From Oceanispirochaeta sp. M1 (GTDB lineage Bacteria > Spirochaetota > Spirochaetia > DSM-2461): a stretch of DNA of 50,229 nucleotides. The stretch covers positions 1 to 50,229 of the forward strand of contig NZ_QQPQ01000034.1 in the NCBI RefSeq assembly GCF_003346715.1, given 5' to 3'. The translations under genes were made by a program, and so were the position numbers. The first letter of the stretch is position 1; every line of letters begins with the position of its first letter. The notes below the pieces were generated by a model. That model did not search any database and was not told where the DNA came from. It saw only the letters and a list, made by a program, of their open reading frames with translations. Below, piece after piece: positions 1 through 8,774 of this stretch.

Positions 1-1
1 G

Positions 2-817
2 TTAAGAGAAAATTTTAAAATTATCCTTATATTAAGTATTTTTATTTGCTTTATCGGTATTCTACAGTTTTTTGGATTTATAACTATTGATAGTCGTAGT
101 TATATTGCAGGATATAAGGATAATATTGATATTGGTTCTATGATACGACTTACATCTATCTTTGATGAACCTGCCTCTTTTTCATATTTTATTTGTCTTT
201 CATATTATATTTCAAGATATGTATTAGTAAATCCTAAATTTACAATTTTGTTTGTTTTTTCACTTTTTTTATCTCTATCCATGTCAGCTCTTGTTACAAT
301 CTTTCTCATTGAGATAGTCAATATGAATAAGAAAACTGTCATTAAATCTTTAATTGTAATAAGTATATTCCTTTTTTTATCATATTTTACTGTAAATGAG
401 TTTAAAATAATAATAGATTTATTTTACAATAGAATTGCAAATGGTAAGTTTGGTGAATATCGTACTGTTGCACCTATTAAAGCATTGGTATTATTTTCAG
501 AGAATATTTTCACTATTTTCTTTGGAAATGGAATATCATCTTTAGTGGACGCAACTACTACTTTTAATTTATCTGAAAGTGCTTCTACAACTCATAATAT
601 TTTTGTAGATATAGTTTTTGAATTAGGTTTGGTTGGATTATTTCTTTATATTTTTTTGACATTATCCATAATAAAAAATTTTAAAGTATTATTTACTATG
701 GGAATTTTTCTTATGGTTGGTACAGGATATAGAAGCGGTAATTTTATTATTTTATATGCTTTAATGCTGGGTTCTATAAATATTGAAAAAAATAAAATTG
801 AAAATAGCAGGATTTAG
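2..817 (+). CDS. O-antigen/polysaccharide polymerase, Wzy-like (5' truncated by window edge)
   Basis: The reading frame is open from base 2, so the gene begins left of the window. The product is strongly hydrophobic, with several membrane segments separated by a larger polar loop in the middle. Near the start of the visible part, a conserved-looking FDEPASFSYF stretch resembles the E-P loop of Wzy/O-antigen ligase-like proteins. In this family the enzyme polymerises undecaprenyl-linked repeat units at the periplasmic face of the inner membrane. The location at the AT-rich edge of a glycosyltransferase cluster supports the call. Sequence conservation in the family is low, so assignment rests on topology and context; a ligase is the alternative. 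Confidence 0.6.
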   Translation, partial: LRENFKIILILSIFICFIGILQFFGFITIDSRSYIAGYKDNIDIGSMIRLTSIFDEPASFSYFICLSYYISRYVLVNPKFTILFVFSLFLSLSMSALVTIFLIEIVNMNKKTVIKSLIVISIFLFLSYFTVNEFKIIIDLFYNRIANGKFGEYRTVAPIKALVLFSENIFTIFFGNGISSLVDATTTFNLSESASTTHNIFVDIVFELGLVGLFLYIFLTLSIIKNFKVLFTMGIFLMVGTGYRSGNFIILYALMLGSINIEKNKIENSRI

Positions 818-910
818 TAACTTACAATTCTCTATATTATTCACAGTTTTTCTACTATCTATGTCTTGTCAGTAAATTAAAATTTATTCATCAATAATAA
901 GGAAATTTAA

Positions 911-1936
911 ATGTATGATTATGTATTTGTAACTCATTTGCCATGCTTCTATAAAGTTAATCTTTATAGAGAGTTAGCAAAAGAACTTAAAATTTTTGTG
1001 ATTTTTATTTCTGATAGTACAATAGAAAAAAGATCTGATGATTTTATTGATTTAAATAGTTTAAACTTTGACTATAAAGTAATTAATAAAGGACATTTTC
1101 AGAGCAGATGTATATTGAATAGTATATTTAGAATATATAAAGTTTTAAAAAATACTAAATTTAATAAAATAATTGTTTCAGGATGGGATTTGTTAGAGTT
1201 CTGGTTTATTATTTTATTTTTTTCTAAGCATAAGAATTGTTTGGCTTTAGAATCAACAGTATATGAAAGTCATATTACTGGCTTAAAAGGTCTTTTAAAA
1301 AAATATTTTTTGTTACGAATTAGTACTGTTTTTGCATCAGGTTCAATGCATCATGATTTATTAAAGAAATTAAATTATCAAGGAGATGTGAGAATAACGA
1401 AAGGTGTTGGAATAATTAACAAGCCAGATATTATATTTCACGAGAAAATATATAATAAAAAATATTTGTATTTGGGTAGACTCACTTATGTTAAGAATTT
1501 AAAGATAATGATCGAAATATTTAATTCTCTAGCAAATTATGAATTTACAATTATTGGAGATGGTCCACAAAAAGATATTTTAAAGGAAATGGCAAATACA
1601 AACATTAAATTCATTGATTCTATAGATAATAAGGATCTTCAAAAATATTTTTTGAAGTATGACATACTTATTTTACCTAGCATTTGTGAAACTTGGGGAC
1701 TAGTTGTAGAAGAATCACTTTATTATGGACTTCCAGTAATTATTTCCAAATATTGTGGATCTTCAGATCTTATACAACATTGCAAAAATGGCTACATTGT
1801 TGATCCTTATGATATTTCTTTGATTAAAGAAACTATAGTAAATGTAGATGAGGAGAAATATCATAGTCTTGTTGAAGGAATAAGAAAAATATCTATTTTG
1901 GACAAAGATCTTGATCAAATAAATTCATATCAATAA
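911..1936 (+). CDS. Glycosyltransferase family 4 (GT-B)
   Basis: The 341-residue protein has a weakly conserved N-terminal acceptor half. Its C-terminal donor half has GT4 hallmarks: YLGRL near residue 186, TIIGDGPQ around 212, and an E-x7-E type region, SICETWGLVVEESLYYGLP. It probably adds one sugar to the lipid-linked repeat unit at the cytoplasmic membrane face. An AAGGAA ribosome site lies about 6 nt before the ATG. The end of the protein is short for the family: it stops soon after the last donor-site helix, and 104 nt of non-coding AT-rich DNA follow, so slight C-terminal erosion is possible. The sugar specificity cannot be read from sequence. Confidence 0.8.
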   Translation: MYDYVFVTHLPCFYKVNLYRELAKELKIFVIFISDSTIEKRSDDFIDLNSLNFDYKVINKGHFQSRCILNSIFRIYKVLKNTKFNKIIVSGWDLLEFWFIILFFSKHKNCLALESTVYESHITGLKGLLKKYFLLRISTVFASGSMHHDLLKKLNYQGDVRITKGVGIINKPDIIFHEKIYNKKYLYLGRLTYVKNLKIMIEIFNSLANYEFTIIGDGPQKDILKEMANTNIKFIDSIDNKDLQKYFLKYDILILPSICETWGLVVEESLYYGLPVIISKYCGSSDLIQHCKNGYIVDPYDISLIKETIVNVDEEKYHSLVEGIRKISILDKDLDQINSYQ

Positions 1937-2040
1937 TATATTTTAATGACTCCTGTATGACTTGTGTTTTATTAATTTCAATATATTATCAGTATTCAAA
2001 TTTTTACTAATTGTATTTATCTCTTGTAAAAGGACTAATT

Positions 2041-3291
2041 TTGAAAATCACATTTATTGGATATACTATAAAACGAGGTGGAGCTGGTAAAGCCGCGCTT
2101 CGCATGTATAATGCATTAGATAAATCTGGAGTAGAAAGAGAATTTATAACTATCGAAAATAATTCGCTTTATTCAGCAAAAGATAATAAATATATTGAGA
2201 AGTATATTCATCTTATAGGATGGATAACTTCATATTTAATTTGTAAATTTCAAAAAACAAAAAATATTACAAAACATTCTTTAAATATTTTTGGTAGTTC
2301 TTTTATCAAAAGGCAAGTTAGTGAGGCATCATTGCTTCATATTCATTGGATCAATAATGAAAGTTTACGAATAAAGGATTTTTATCTTTTATCAAACAAA
2401 TCAGTAATTACACTTCATGATGAGTGGTTTTATTGTGGAGCCGAACATTTAGCTTTAGATGATGAGACATTTAAACGTGTTATTGAAGGGTATAGTTTCG
2501 TTAATAAAAATGTAAAGGGTATTGATATAAATCGTTTTATTTGGAATATAAAAAAACAGAATTATAAATTATTATCTGGTGTTATTTTTACTGTTCCATC
2601 TAGTTGGATGAAAGATCGTGCACAACAAAGCAATCTATTAAAGAATCGAGATATCAGGATTGTACCAAACCCCATAGATACATCAATTTTTAAGAAACAG
2701 AAAGATCTAGATTATCCGTATTATGGAATTTTAAAGAATAATTTTATTATCACGTTTGGTGCTGTGAAAGGAAGTATAAGCAATATTAAAGGTTTTGACT
2801 TGCTTATAAGTGCAATTGAAAAAATATCTATATATTTAGATGATATTTCTATGTTAAAGATAATTACATTTGGCGGTAAAGTTAAAAAAAAGAGCACTAT
2901 TTTTGGTATCGATGTTATCGAAGTGGGGCATATATCTTCAGAATCTGAACTTGCTGAAATTTATTCATTATCATCAATAACTGTTGTACCATCAAGAGTA
3001 GAATCTTTTGGGCAAGTTGCAGCAGAAAGTTTAAGCTGCGAGACTCCAGTTGTTGGGTTTGATCATTCGGGTTTAAAGGACATTATTATTCATAAAAAAA
3101 ATGGTTTTTTAGCAACTCCATTTGAACCTGATTCTCTTGCTGAGGGAATTTTGTGGTTTTATAATATGAGTAAGACAAAACTTTGTCATATTGGTGAATG
3201 CGGAAGATCTCATATTGAGCTCAATTTTAGCAACAAAATTGTTTCAGAAAAAATGATTTCTATTTATAATGAGATAGAGGGGAATTTATAA
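2041..3291 (+). CDS. Glycosyltransferase family 4
   Basis: The 416-residue GT-B enzyme begins with an RGGAGKAALRMYNAL donor/acceptor loop typical of GT4 enzymes and carries HIHWIN and TLHDEWFYCG motifs in the acceptor domain. The C-terminal half has a PSRVESFGQVAAESLSC stretch, the GT4 nucleotide-sugar site. I place the start at a TTG at 2041, because AAAGGA ends 6 nt before it; an in-frame TTG at 2011 lies upstream of that site and has no ribosome binding site. Only 4 nt separate the stop from the next gene, so the two are probably co-transcribed. Donor sugar unknown. Confidence 0.8.
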   Translation: MKITFIGYTIKRGGAGKAALRMYNALDKSGVEREFITIENNSLYSAKDNKYIEKYIHLIGWITSYLICKFQKTKNITKHSLNIFGSSFIKRQVSEASLLHIHWINNESLRIKDFYLLSNKSVITLHDEWFYCGAEHLALDDETFKRVIEGYSFVNKNVKGIDINRFIWNIKKQNYKLLSGVIFTVPSSWMKDRAQQSNLLKNRDIRIVPNPIDTSIFKKQKDLDYPYYGILKNNFIITFGAVKGSISNIKGFDLLISAIEKISIYLDDISMLKIITFGGKVKKKSTIFGIDVIEVGHISSESELAEIYSLSSITVVPSRVESFGQVAAESLSCETPVVGFDHSGLKDIIIHKKNGFLATPFEPDSLAEGILWFYNMSKTKLCHIGECGRSHIELNFSNKIVSEKMISIYNEIEGNL

Positions 3292-3295
3292 AAAG

Positions 3296-4057
3296 ATGAA
3301 AGTATCAATAGTTACTGTCGTATATAATAATGAAAATACAATAGAACATTGTATTAAAAGTGTTCTTAGTCAAAATTATGATAACTTTGAATATATACTA
3401 ATAGATGGTTGTTCAAGTGATAATACTATGAATATAATTGATAAATATAAGGAAAATATAGATATAATTATAAGTGAAATTGATAATGGTATATACGACG
3501 CAATGAATAAAGGTTTAAGGATTTCAACTGGAGATGTAATAGGTTTTTTAAATTCTGATGATATATTCTATAGTGAAAACATAATTTCAAATATAGTAGA
3601 TCAATTTAAGAATAACGATATCGATTGTTGCTATGGTAATCTAATTTTCAAAAATATAAATGGGAGTATCAGTCGTAATTGGATTTCTAAGGATTTTTAT
3701 TCAGGATTATTTCAACGTAGCTGGACTCCAGCACACCCCACATTTTATTGCAAAAAAGAAATGTATGATAAATATGGATTTTATAGAACAGATTATAAAA
3801 TTGCTGCAGATGTAGATTTAATGTTTCGTTTTTTGGACATTCATGGAATAAATTCGAAGTTTATTGATCAGTATTTTGTGATAATGAGTGATGGTGGGGT
3901 TTCTAATCGTGGGATAAAAAGTACTTTTACAATAACTAAAGAGGTACGAAATAGTTTTATTGAGAACAAACAGCCCTTTAATTTGCTTGTTTATTTAATT
4001 TATAAATTTATTAAAATAATAAGGCAAAAAAATGAAAGCACTAATAACAGGGTATAA
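3296..4057 (+). CDS. Glycosyltransferase family 2 (GT-A)
   Basis: The 253-residue protein opens with the GT2 fold signature: KVSIVTVVYNNENTIEHCI, then LIDGCSSDNT, then DNGIYDAMNKG, and a metal-binding LNSDD near residue 82. A conserved TPAHPTFYCKK region lies further on. This subfamily (WcaA/WbuB-type) is common in O-antigen and capsule clusters and transfers a sugar from a nucleotide donor to a lipid-linked oligosaccharide. Its last 26 bases overlap the start of the following reductase gene, indicating translational coupling. The gene is very AT-rich, like its neighbours. Confidence 0.85.
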   Translation: MKVSIVTVVYNNENTIEHCIKSVLSQNYDNFEYILIDGCSSDNTMNIIDKYKENIDIIISEIDNGIYDAMNKGLRISTGDVIGFLNSDDIFYSENIISNIVDQFKNNDIDCCYGNLIFKNINGSISRNWISKDFYSGLFQRSWTPAHPTFYCKKEMYDKYGFYRTDYKIAADVDLMFRFLDIHGINSKFIDQYFVIMSDGGVSNRGIKSTFTITKEVRNSFIENKQPFNLLVYLIYKFIKIIRQKNESTNNRV

Positions 4058-4886
4058 TGGTTTTATTGGTAGATACCTATTTGATTATCTTAAAAAAAAT
4101 AATATAGAAGTTGACGGGATAAGTTTAAGTGAAACAAATCTTGAAAAAATAAATTTAAAAAATTACGATTCAGTTGTTCACTTATCAGGACTTGCTCATC
4201 AAAAAAAAAGTACACCTTATAGTGAGTATAAGCGTATTAATGAAGATCAGAGTTTTCATTTAGCTCTTATTGCAAAAAGAAATGGGATAAATCACTTTAT
4301 TTACTTTAGTTCTTTGAAAGTTTATGGTGACGGAGATCTTTTTATTAAAGAAGATACTGAGTGTTTTCCCACTGATTCCTATGGGAAAAGCAAAAAGAAT
4401 GCAGAAGGTAAGATATTAAGTCTACAAGATACTACTTTCAAAGTTACCATTTTGAGAGTTCCATTAGTTTATGGACCAAATCCTAAAGCTAATATATTGT
4501 TGTTATTAAAATTAGTTAATAGATGTCCAATATTACCATTTCGAGGAGTTGAAAATAGGAGATCAATTATTTCAATTTATAATCTTTCTGAAATAGTTAG
4601 ACAAGTTTTAAAAAATCAAATTGAGGGTATTTTAATTCCTTCTGATATAAGACCTGTTTCAACAAGCGATATTATTCATTATTTAAGTAGGGCTAGAAAT
4701 AAGAGTAATATTAATTTTGCAATACCTCATATTATTGAGAGTCTTTTAAAAATTGTTTTCTTAGATAAATATAAACGTCTATACATGGACTTCTATGTTG
4801 AAAATACAGAATCTTTAAAACGTATAGATTTAAGACAATTACATGAAAGTGAAAATGATTTTATTGAGTTCTTTAAGAAAAATTGA
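4032..4886 (+). CDS. NAD-dependent epimerase/reductase, probable UDP-4-keto-6-deoxy-HexNAc 4-reductase
   Basis: The 284-residue short-chain dehydrogenase has an N-terminal Rossmann motif TGYNGFIGRYL, a VVHLSGLAHQ strand (the L-A-H pattern is typical of WbpV/WreQ-type reductases), YFSSLKVYG and a YGKSK catalytic YxxxK near residue 115. Family members of this branch reduce the 4-keto group made by a partner UDP-GlcNAc 4,6-dehydratase to give UDP-QuiNAc or a FucNAc isomer. The two downstream genes, a CapD-type dehydratase and an initiating phosphoglycosyl transferase, are exactly the expected partners. Reductase versus epimerase is inferred from context. Confidence 0.65.
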   Translation: MKALITGYNGFIGRYLFDYLKKNNIEVDGISLSETNLEKINLKNYDSVVHLSGLAHQKKSTPYSEYKRINEDQSFHLALIAKRNGINHFIYFSSLKVYGDGDLFIKEDTECFPTDSYGKSKKNAEGKILSLQDTTFKVTILRVPLVYGPNPKANILLLLKLVNRCPILPFRGVENRRSIISIYNLSEIVRQVLKNQIEGILIPSDIRPVSTSDIIHYLSRARNKSNINFAIPHIIESLLKIVFLDKYKRLYMDFYVENTESLKRIDLRQLHESENDFIEFFKKN

Positions 4887-4897
4887 AGGAGATAAAT

Positions 4898-6082
4898 ATG
4901 AATTTATTATCTATTTTGAATCGTGAAAATCAGTTACTAGAGAAAGATATTAAAAAGAACATTGTTACATTAAACAAAAGAGTTTCCGAATCTTCTTTTT
5001 TGGTAATTGGTGGTGCAGGTTCAATTGGACAAGCTGTAGCAAAAGAGATATTTCAACGTAATCCAAAGCGATTGCATGTTGTTGATATTTCTGAAAATAA
5101 TCTGGTAGAGTTAGTCCGTGATATTCGTTCTTCTTATGGTTATATTGATGGTGATTTTAAAACATTTGCTTTAGATTGTGGCAGTAGGGAATTCGAGTTA
5201 TTATTTGAAAATGAAGGACCTTATGATTATGTGCTTAATTTATCTGCGTTAAAACATGTCAGAAGTGAAAAAGATCCATACACATTAATGCGAATGATTG
5301 ATGTTAATGTATTGAATACTATAAAGACAATAGATTTATCAATTAAACATGGTGTAAAAAAGTATTTTTGTGTTTCAACTGATAAAGCAGCCAATCCAGT
5401 AAATATGATGGGTGCTTCAAAACGAATCATGGAAATGTTCCTGATGCAAAAAAGTATAGAAATAGATATTTCGACAGCTCGTTTTGCTAATGTTGCTTTC
5501 TCAGATGGTAGTTTACTATATGGTTTTAATCAAAGAATTTTAAAGAAGCAACCCTTATCAGCTCCTAATGATGTGAGGCGATATTTTGTTCTTCCTGAAG
5601 AAGCCGGACAGTTATGTCTTTTTTCAACTATACTAGGAGAGAATCGGGATATATTCTTTCCTAAACTTAGTCAAGAATTAAACCTTATTACTTTCTCTTC
5701 AATTGCAGAGAGGTATTTGAGTGAAAGAGGATTTGACCCCTATCTATGTGATAGTGAAAATGAAGCAAGAGAATTAGTAAGTAAACTTTCTGCAGAAAAC
5801 AAGTGGCCATGTTATTTTTTTAAAAGCGATACGACTGGTGAAAAGGACTTTGAGGAGTTCTTCACAGAGAAAGAAACTCTCGATATGAATCAATTTATAG
5901 CTTTAGGAGTGATTAAAAACAATCCAGATTATAATGAAGAAAAGCTTTCATTTTTCCTAAAGAAAATAAGTGATTTGAAAGATAGCGGATGGAATAAGAA
6001 AGAACTTTTAGAATTGTTTTATTTTATGATACCAGATTTTGGACACAAAGAAACAGGGAAATATTTAGATGGTAGGATGTAA
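4898..6082 (+). CDS. UDP-N-acetylglucosamine 4,6-dehydratase-like protein (CapD/WbpM family, soluble short form)
   Basis: I start this 394-residue protein at the ATG at 4898, with AAGGAG 6 nt upstream; a TTG at 4883 would place that ribosome site inside the coding region. The Rossmann loop is GGAGSIG at residues 38-44. The segment STDKAANPVN is followed by MMGASK, giving an SMK-type triad in which Met replaces the Tyr of the usual YxxxK, as known for WbpM-type dehydratases. The N-terminal membrane domain of WbpM/PglF is absent, so the protein should be cytosolic. The expected product is UDP-4-keto-6-deoxy-HexNAc. A C-terminal extension of about 100 residues follows the catalytic domain. Confidence 0.75.
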   Translation: MNLLSILNRENQLLEKDIKKNIVTLNKRVSESSFLVIGGAGSIGQAVAKEIFQRNPKRLHVVDISENNLVELVRDIRSSYGYIDGDFKTFALDCGSREFELLFENEGPYDYVLNLSALKHVRSEKDPYTLMRMIDVNVLNTIKTIDLSIKHGVKKYFCVSTDKAANPVNMMGASKRIMEMFLMQKSIEIDISTARFANVAFSDGSLLYGFNQRILKKQPLSAPNDVRRYFVLPEEAGQLCLFSTILGENRDIFFPKLSQELNLITFSSIAERYLSERGFDPYLCDSENEARELVSKLSAENKWPCYFFKSDTTGEKDFEEFFTEKETLDMNQFIALGVIKNNPDYNEEKLSFFLKKISDLKDSGWNKKELLELFYFMIPDFGHKETGKYLDGRM

Positions 6083-6084
6083 TT

Positions 6085-6756
6085 ATGATACGTTTTTTTG
6101 ATATTCTTTTTTCAACAGTGGCAATCGTTATCTTATTTCCACTTTTTTTAATTGTAATGGTTTTATTAAAGTTAACTGGTGAACATGAAATCTTTTATTT
6201 GCAGAAGAGAATGGGAAGATTAGAAAAATCTTTTAATATTATTAAATTTGCTACAATGTTAAAAGATAGTGTTAATATGTCTGGTGGGGCAGTAACAAAG
6301 AAGCATGATAGTCGTGTTTTACCTATTGGTAAGTTTTTAAGGAAAACTAAGATAAATGAACTTCCTCAACTTTTTAATATTTGGATTGGCAATATGAGTA
6401 TTGTTGGTCCTAGACCTTTAACTATTGAACAATATCATAATTATTCTGAGGCTCAAAGAAAGTATATCTCAGAATTAAAGCCAGGACTAACTGGTATAGG
6501 ATCATTAATATTTCGTGATGAAGAAGAAATCATGGAACGATCAGGAATGGATTATAATAAAATACACGATACTATTATTGCTGACTATAAGGGTGATCTT
6601 GAATGCTGGTTCCATCATAATAATAGTTTAAGAAAATATTTTTTATTAATACTATTTACTGCTCTATCAGTGGTTAAACCTAATTTGAATTTTCAACACA
6701 GATTTAAGAACCTCCCTGAGCCTAAGGGTATATTGAAAGATCTAATAAATGGATAG
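6085..6756 (+). CDS. Initiating sugar-1-phosphate transferase (bacterial sugar transferase, PF02397)
   Basis: The 223-residue monotopic phosphoglycosyl transferase has one N-terminal hydrophobic segment (residues 1-30), then [31 protein letters not shown] and [10 protein letters not shown]. These are the core motifs of the PglC/WcaJ/WbpL-like family, which moves a sugar-1-phosphate from UDP-sugar to undecaprenyl phosphate and starts repeat-unit synthesis. KFATM instead of the common KFRTM appears to be a subfamily form. The adjacent dehydratase and reductase suggest a UDP-6-deoxy-HexNAc donor. It overlaps gmd by 8 nt. Confidence 0.85.
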   Translation: MIRFFDILFSTVAIVILFPLFLIVMVLLKLTGEHEIFYLQKRMGRLEKSFNIIKFATMLKDSVNMSGGAVTKKHDSRVLPIGKFLRKTKINELPQLFNIWIGNMSIVGPRPLTIEQYHNYSEAQRKYISELKPGLTGIGSLIFRDEEEIMERSGMDYNKIHDTIIADYKGDLECWFHHNNSLRKYFLLILFTALSVVKPNLNFQHRFKNLPEPKGILKDLING

Positions 6757-7846
6757 GAAATTGAAAAAAGCACTAATTACAGGAGTCTCCGGTCAGGATG
6801 GTTCTTACTTGGCTGAGTTTTTATTAGCAAAAGGTTATGAAGTTCATGGTATAAAAAGAAGAGCTTCTTCATTTAATACAGCTAGAGTTGATCATCTCTA
6901 TAAAGATACTCATGAAAAAAATGTTAACTTTTTTTTACATTATGGTGATCTGACTGATTCCAGTAATCTGGTTCGTATTATACAGGAAGTAAAGCCCGAT
7001 GAACTTTACAACCTAGGTGCTCAAAGCCACGTTCAAGTCAGCTTTGAAGTCCCTGAATATACTGCTGATACTGATGGACTTGGTACACTACGTCTTCTAG
7101 AAGCAATCAGAATTCTTGGCATGGAGAAAAAAGTCCGCTTTTATCAAGCTTCTACAAGTGAACTTTATGGAAAGGTGCAGGAAATACCTCAAACAGAGAA
7201 GACTCCATTTTATCCGAGAAGCCCATATGCTGCAGCAAAAATGTATGCCTACTGGATTGTTGTTAACTACAGAGAGTCTTATGGAATGCATGCAAGTAAT
7301 GGAATCCTATTCAATCACGAAAGCCCCCGTCGAGGTGAAACATTCGTAACTCGCAAAATAACTAGAGCTGCAGCTCGGATAAAAACCGGATTACAGGATA
7401 AATTGTATCTGGGTAATATGAATGCCGAGAGGGATTGGGGATTTGCCGGGGATTATGTACGGATGATGTGGATGATGATGCAGCAGGATACTCCTGATGA
7501 TTATGTTGTTGCTACTGGTGTGAAAAGAACAGTTCGCGATTTTGTCAATTACTCATTTATTGAGCTTGGTATTGAATTGGAATGGCAGGGTGAAGGAATA
7601 AATGAGAAAGGTATAGATGTGGCTACAGGTAAAGCTCTTGTTGAAGTCGATCCTAGATATTTTAGACCTGCTGAAGTAGAACTTTTAATTGGAGATCCTA
7701 CTAAGGCAAAAGAAAAGTTGGGATGGGTACCGGAAATAACTCTTCAAGAATTGGTCTCCATGATGGTTCAGTCTGACTTAAAAGATGCTGAAAAGGAACT
7801 TCATCTTAAAGAGGGTGGATACGAGGTTCAGAATTATTATGAATAA
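6749..7846 (+). CDS. gmd: GDP-mannose 4,6-dehydratase
   Basis: This 365-residue protein has family length and motifs: [16 protein letters not shown] at residues 10-25, [24 protein letters not shown], a catalytic [11 protein letters not shown] with the YAAAK lysine, and [17 protein letters not shown]. It converts GDP-D-mannose to GDP-4-keto-6-deoxy-mannose in the cytosol, the first step toward GDP-L-fucose. It overlaps the initiating transferase at its start and fcl at its end (ATGAATAA), so translation is coupled. GDP-mannose supply genes (manB/manC) are not in the window. Confidence 0.97.
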   Translation: MDRKLKKALITGVSGQDGSYLAEFLLAKGYEVHGIKRRASSFNTARVDHLYKDTHEKNVNFFLHYGDLTDSSNLVRIIQEVKPDELYNLGAQSHVQVSFEVPEYTADTDGLGTLRLLEAIRILGMEKKVRFYQASTSELYGKVQEIPQTEKTPFYPRSPYAAAKMYAYWIVVNYRESYGMHASNGILFNHESPRRGETFVTRKITRAAARIKTGLQDKLYLGNMNAERDWGFAGDYVRMMWMMMQQDTPDDYVVATGVKRTVRDFVNYSFIELGIELEWQGEGINEKGIDVATGKALVEVDPRYFRPAEVELLIGDPTKAKEKLGWVPEITLQELVSMMVQSDLKDAEKELHLKEGGYEVQNYYE

Positions 7847-8774
7847 ATCAGATTGTATATATGTTGCGGGTCATCGGGGAATGGTTGGTTCGGCAATTAT
7901 ACGTTTGTTAGTAAAGGAAGGTTATTCAAATATTATTACCCGTACTCATAGTGAGCTCGATTTAATCAGGCAGGAGGAAGTAGAAGACTTTTTTTCTGAG
8001 AATAAGATTGATTATGTATTTTTATCTGCTGCCAGGGTCGGTGGAATAATGGCTAATTCTACTCATAAGGCGGAATTTTATTACCAGAATGCAATGATAG
8101 CTCAGAATGTTATTCATTCTTCCTGGAAGAACAATGTTAAAAAGCTGATGAATCTTGGTTCAAGCTGCATTTACCCGAAATTAGCTGAACAGCCTTTAAG
8201 AGAAGTTTCATTATTGACAGGTGCTCTTGAAGAAACAAATGATGCTTATGCAATTGCCAAAATTAGTGCCATCAAAATGTGTCGTTATTACAATGAGCAA
8301 TATGGTACAAATTATCTCTCTGTGATGCCTACTAACCTTTTTGGTGAATCAGATAATTATGATTTGAATTCATCTCATGTACTACCCGCAATGATCCGTA
8401 AATTTCATGAAGCTAAAATCAATAATAGTACTGTTCAATTATGGGGTGACGGCAGTCCATTGCGTGAGTTTCTATATGCAGATGATTTAGCCGAAGCTGT
8501 TGTTTTTCTTATGGAAAATAAGGATGCTGATGAAATTGGTGAGTTTGTGAATATAGGAACAGGTAAAGACTGTTCTATAAAAGAGCTCTCTGAAATGATT
8601 GCCGATATAGTAGGATTTAATGGGAATGTCGAATGGGATACTTTAAAACCGAATGGTACACCCCGTAAGCTTCTTGATGTTTCAGTCTTGGAAGAATTAG
8701 GATGGACAGCCAGTACATCTCTTAAACAAGGTATCCAAAAAGCCTATAACTGGTACTTGGAAAACAAGGCATAA
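7839..8774 (+). CDS. fcl: GDP-L-fucose synthase
   Basis: I start the 311-residue protein at the ATG at 7839, giving family length; a longer in-frame extension would run back through the end of gmd. Motifs are [10 protein letters not shown] (residues 11-20), a LGSSCIYPK strand, YAIAK at about 137-141, and [13 protein letters not shown]. The enzyme epimerises at C3/C5 and reduces GDP-4-keto-6-deoxy-mannose with NADPH to GDP-L-fucose. It follows gmd with an 8-nt overlap and abuts fkp with no gap. Alternative products such as GDP-colitose would need other genes that are absent here. Confidence 0.95.
   Translation: MNKSDCIYVAGHRGMVGSAIIRLLVKEGYSNIITRTHSELDLIRQEEVEDFFSENKIDYVFLSAARVGGIMANSTHKAEFYYQNAMIAQNVIHSSWKNNVKKLMNLGSSCIYPKLAEQPLREVSLLTGALEETNDAYAIAKISAIKMCRYYNEQYGTNYLSVMPTNLFGESDNYDLNSSHVLPAMIRKFHEAKINNSTVQLWGDGSPLREFLYADDLAEAVVFLMENKDADEIGEFVNIGTGKDCSIKELSEMIADIVGFNGNVEWDTLKPNGTPRKLLDVSVLEELGWTASTSLKQGIQKAYNWYLENKA

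Noticed and set aside
6238-6260. KFATM instead of KFRTM in the initiating transferase as a defect
   Set aside because: The rest of the catalytic core is intact, and this form recurs in a known branch of the family.
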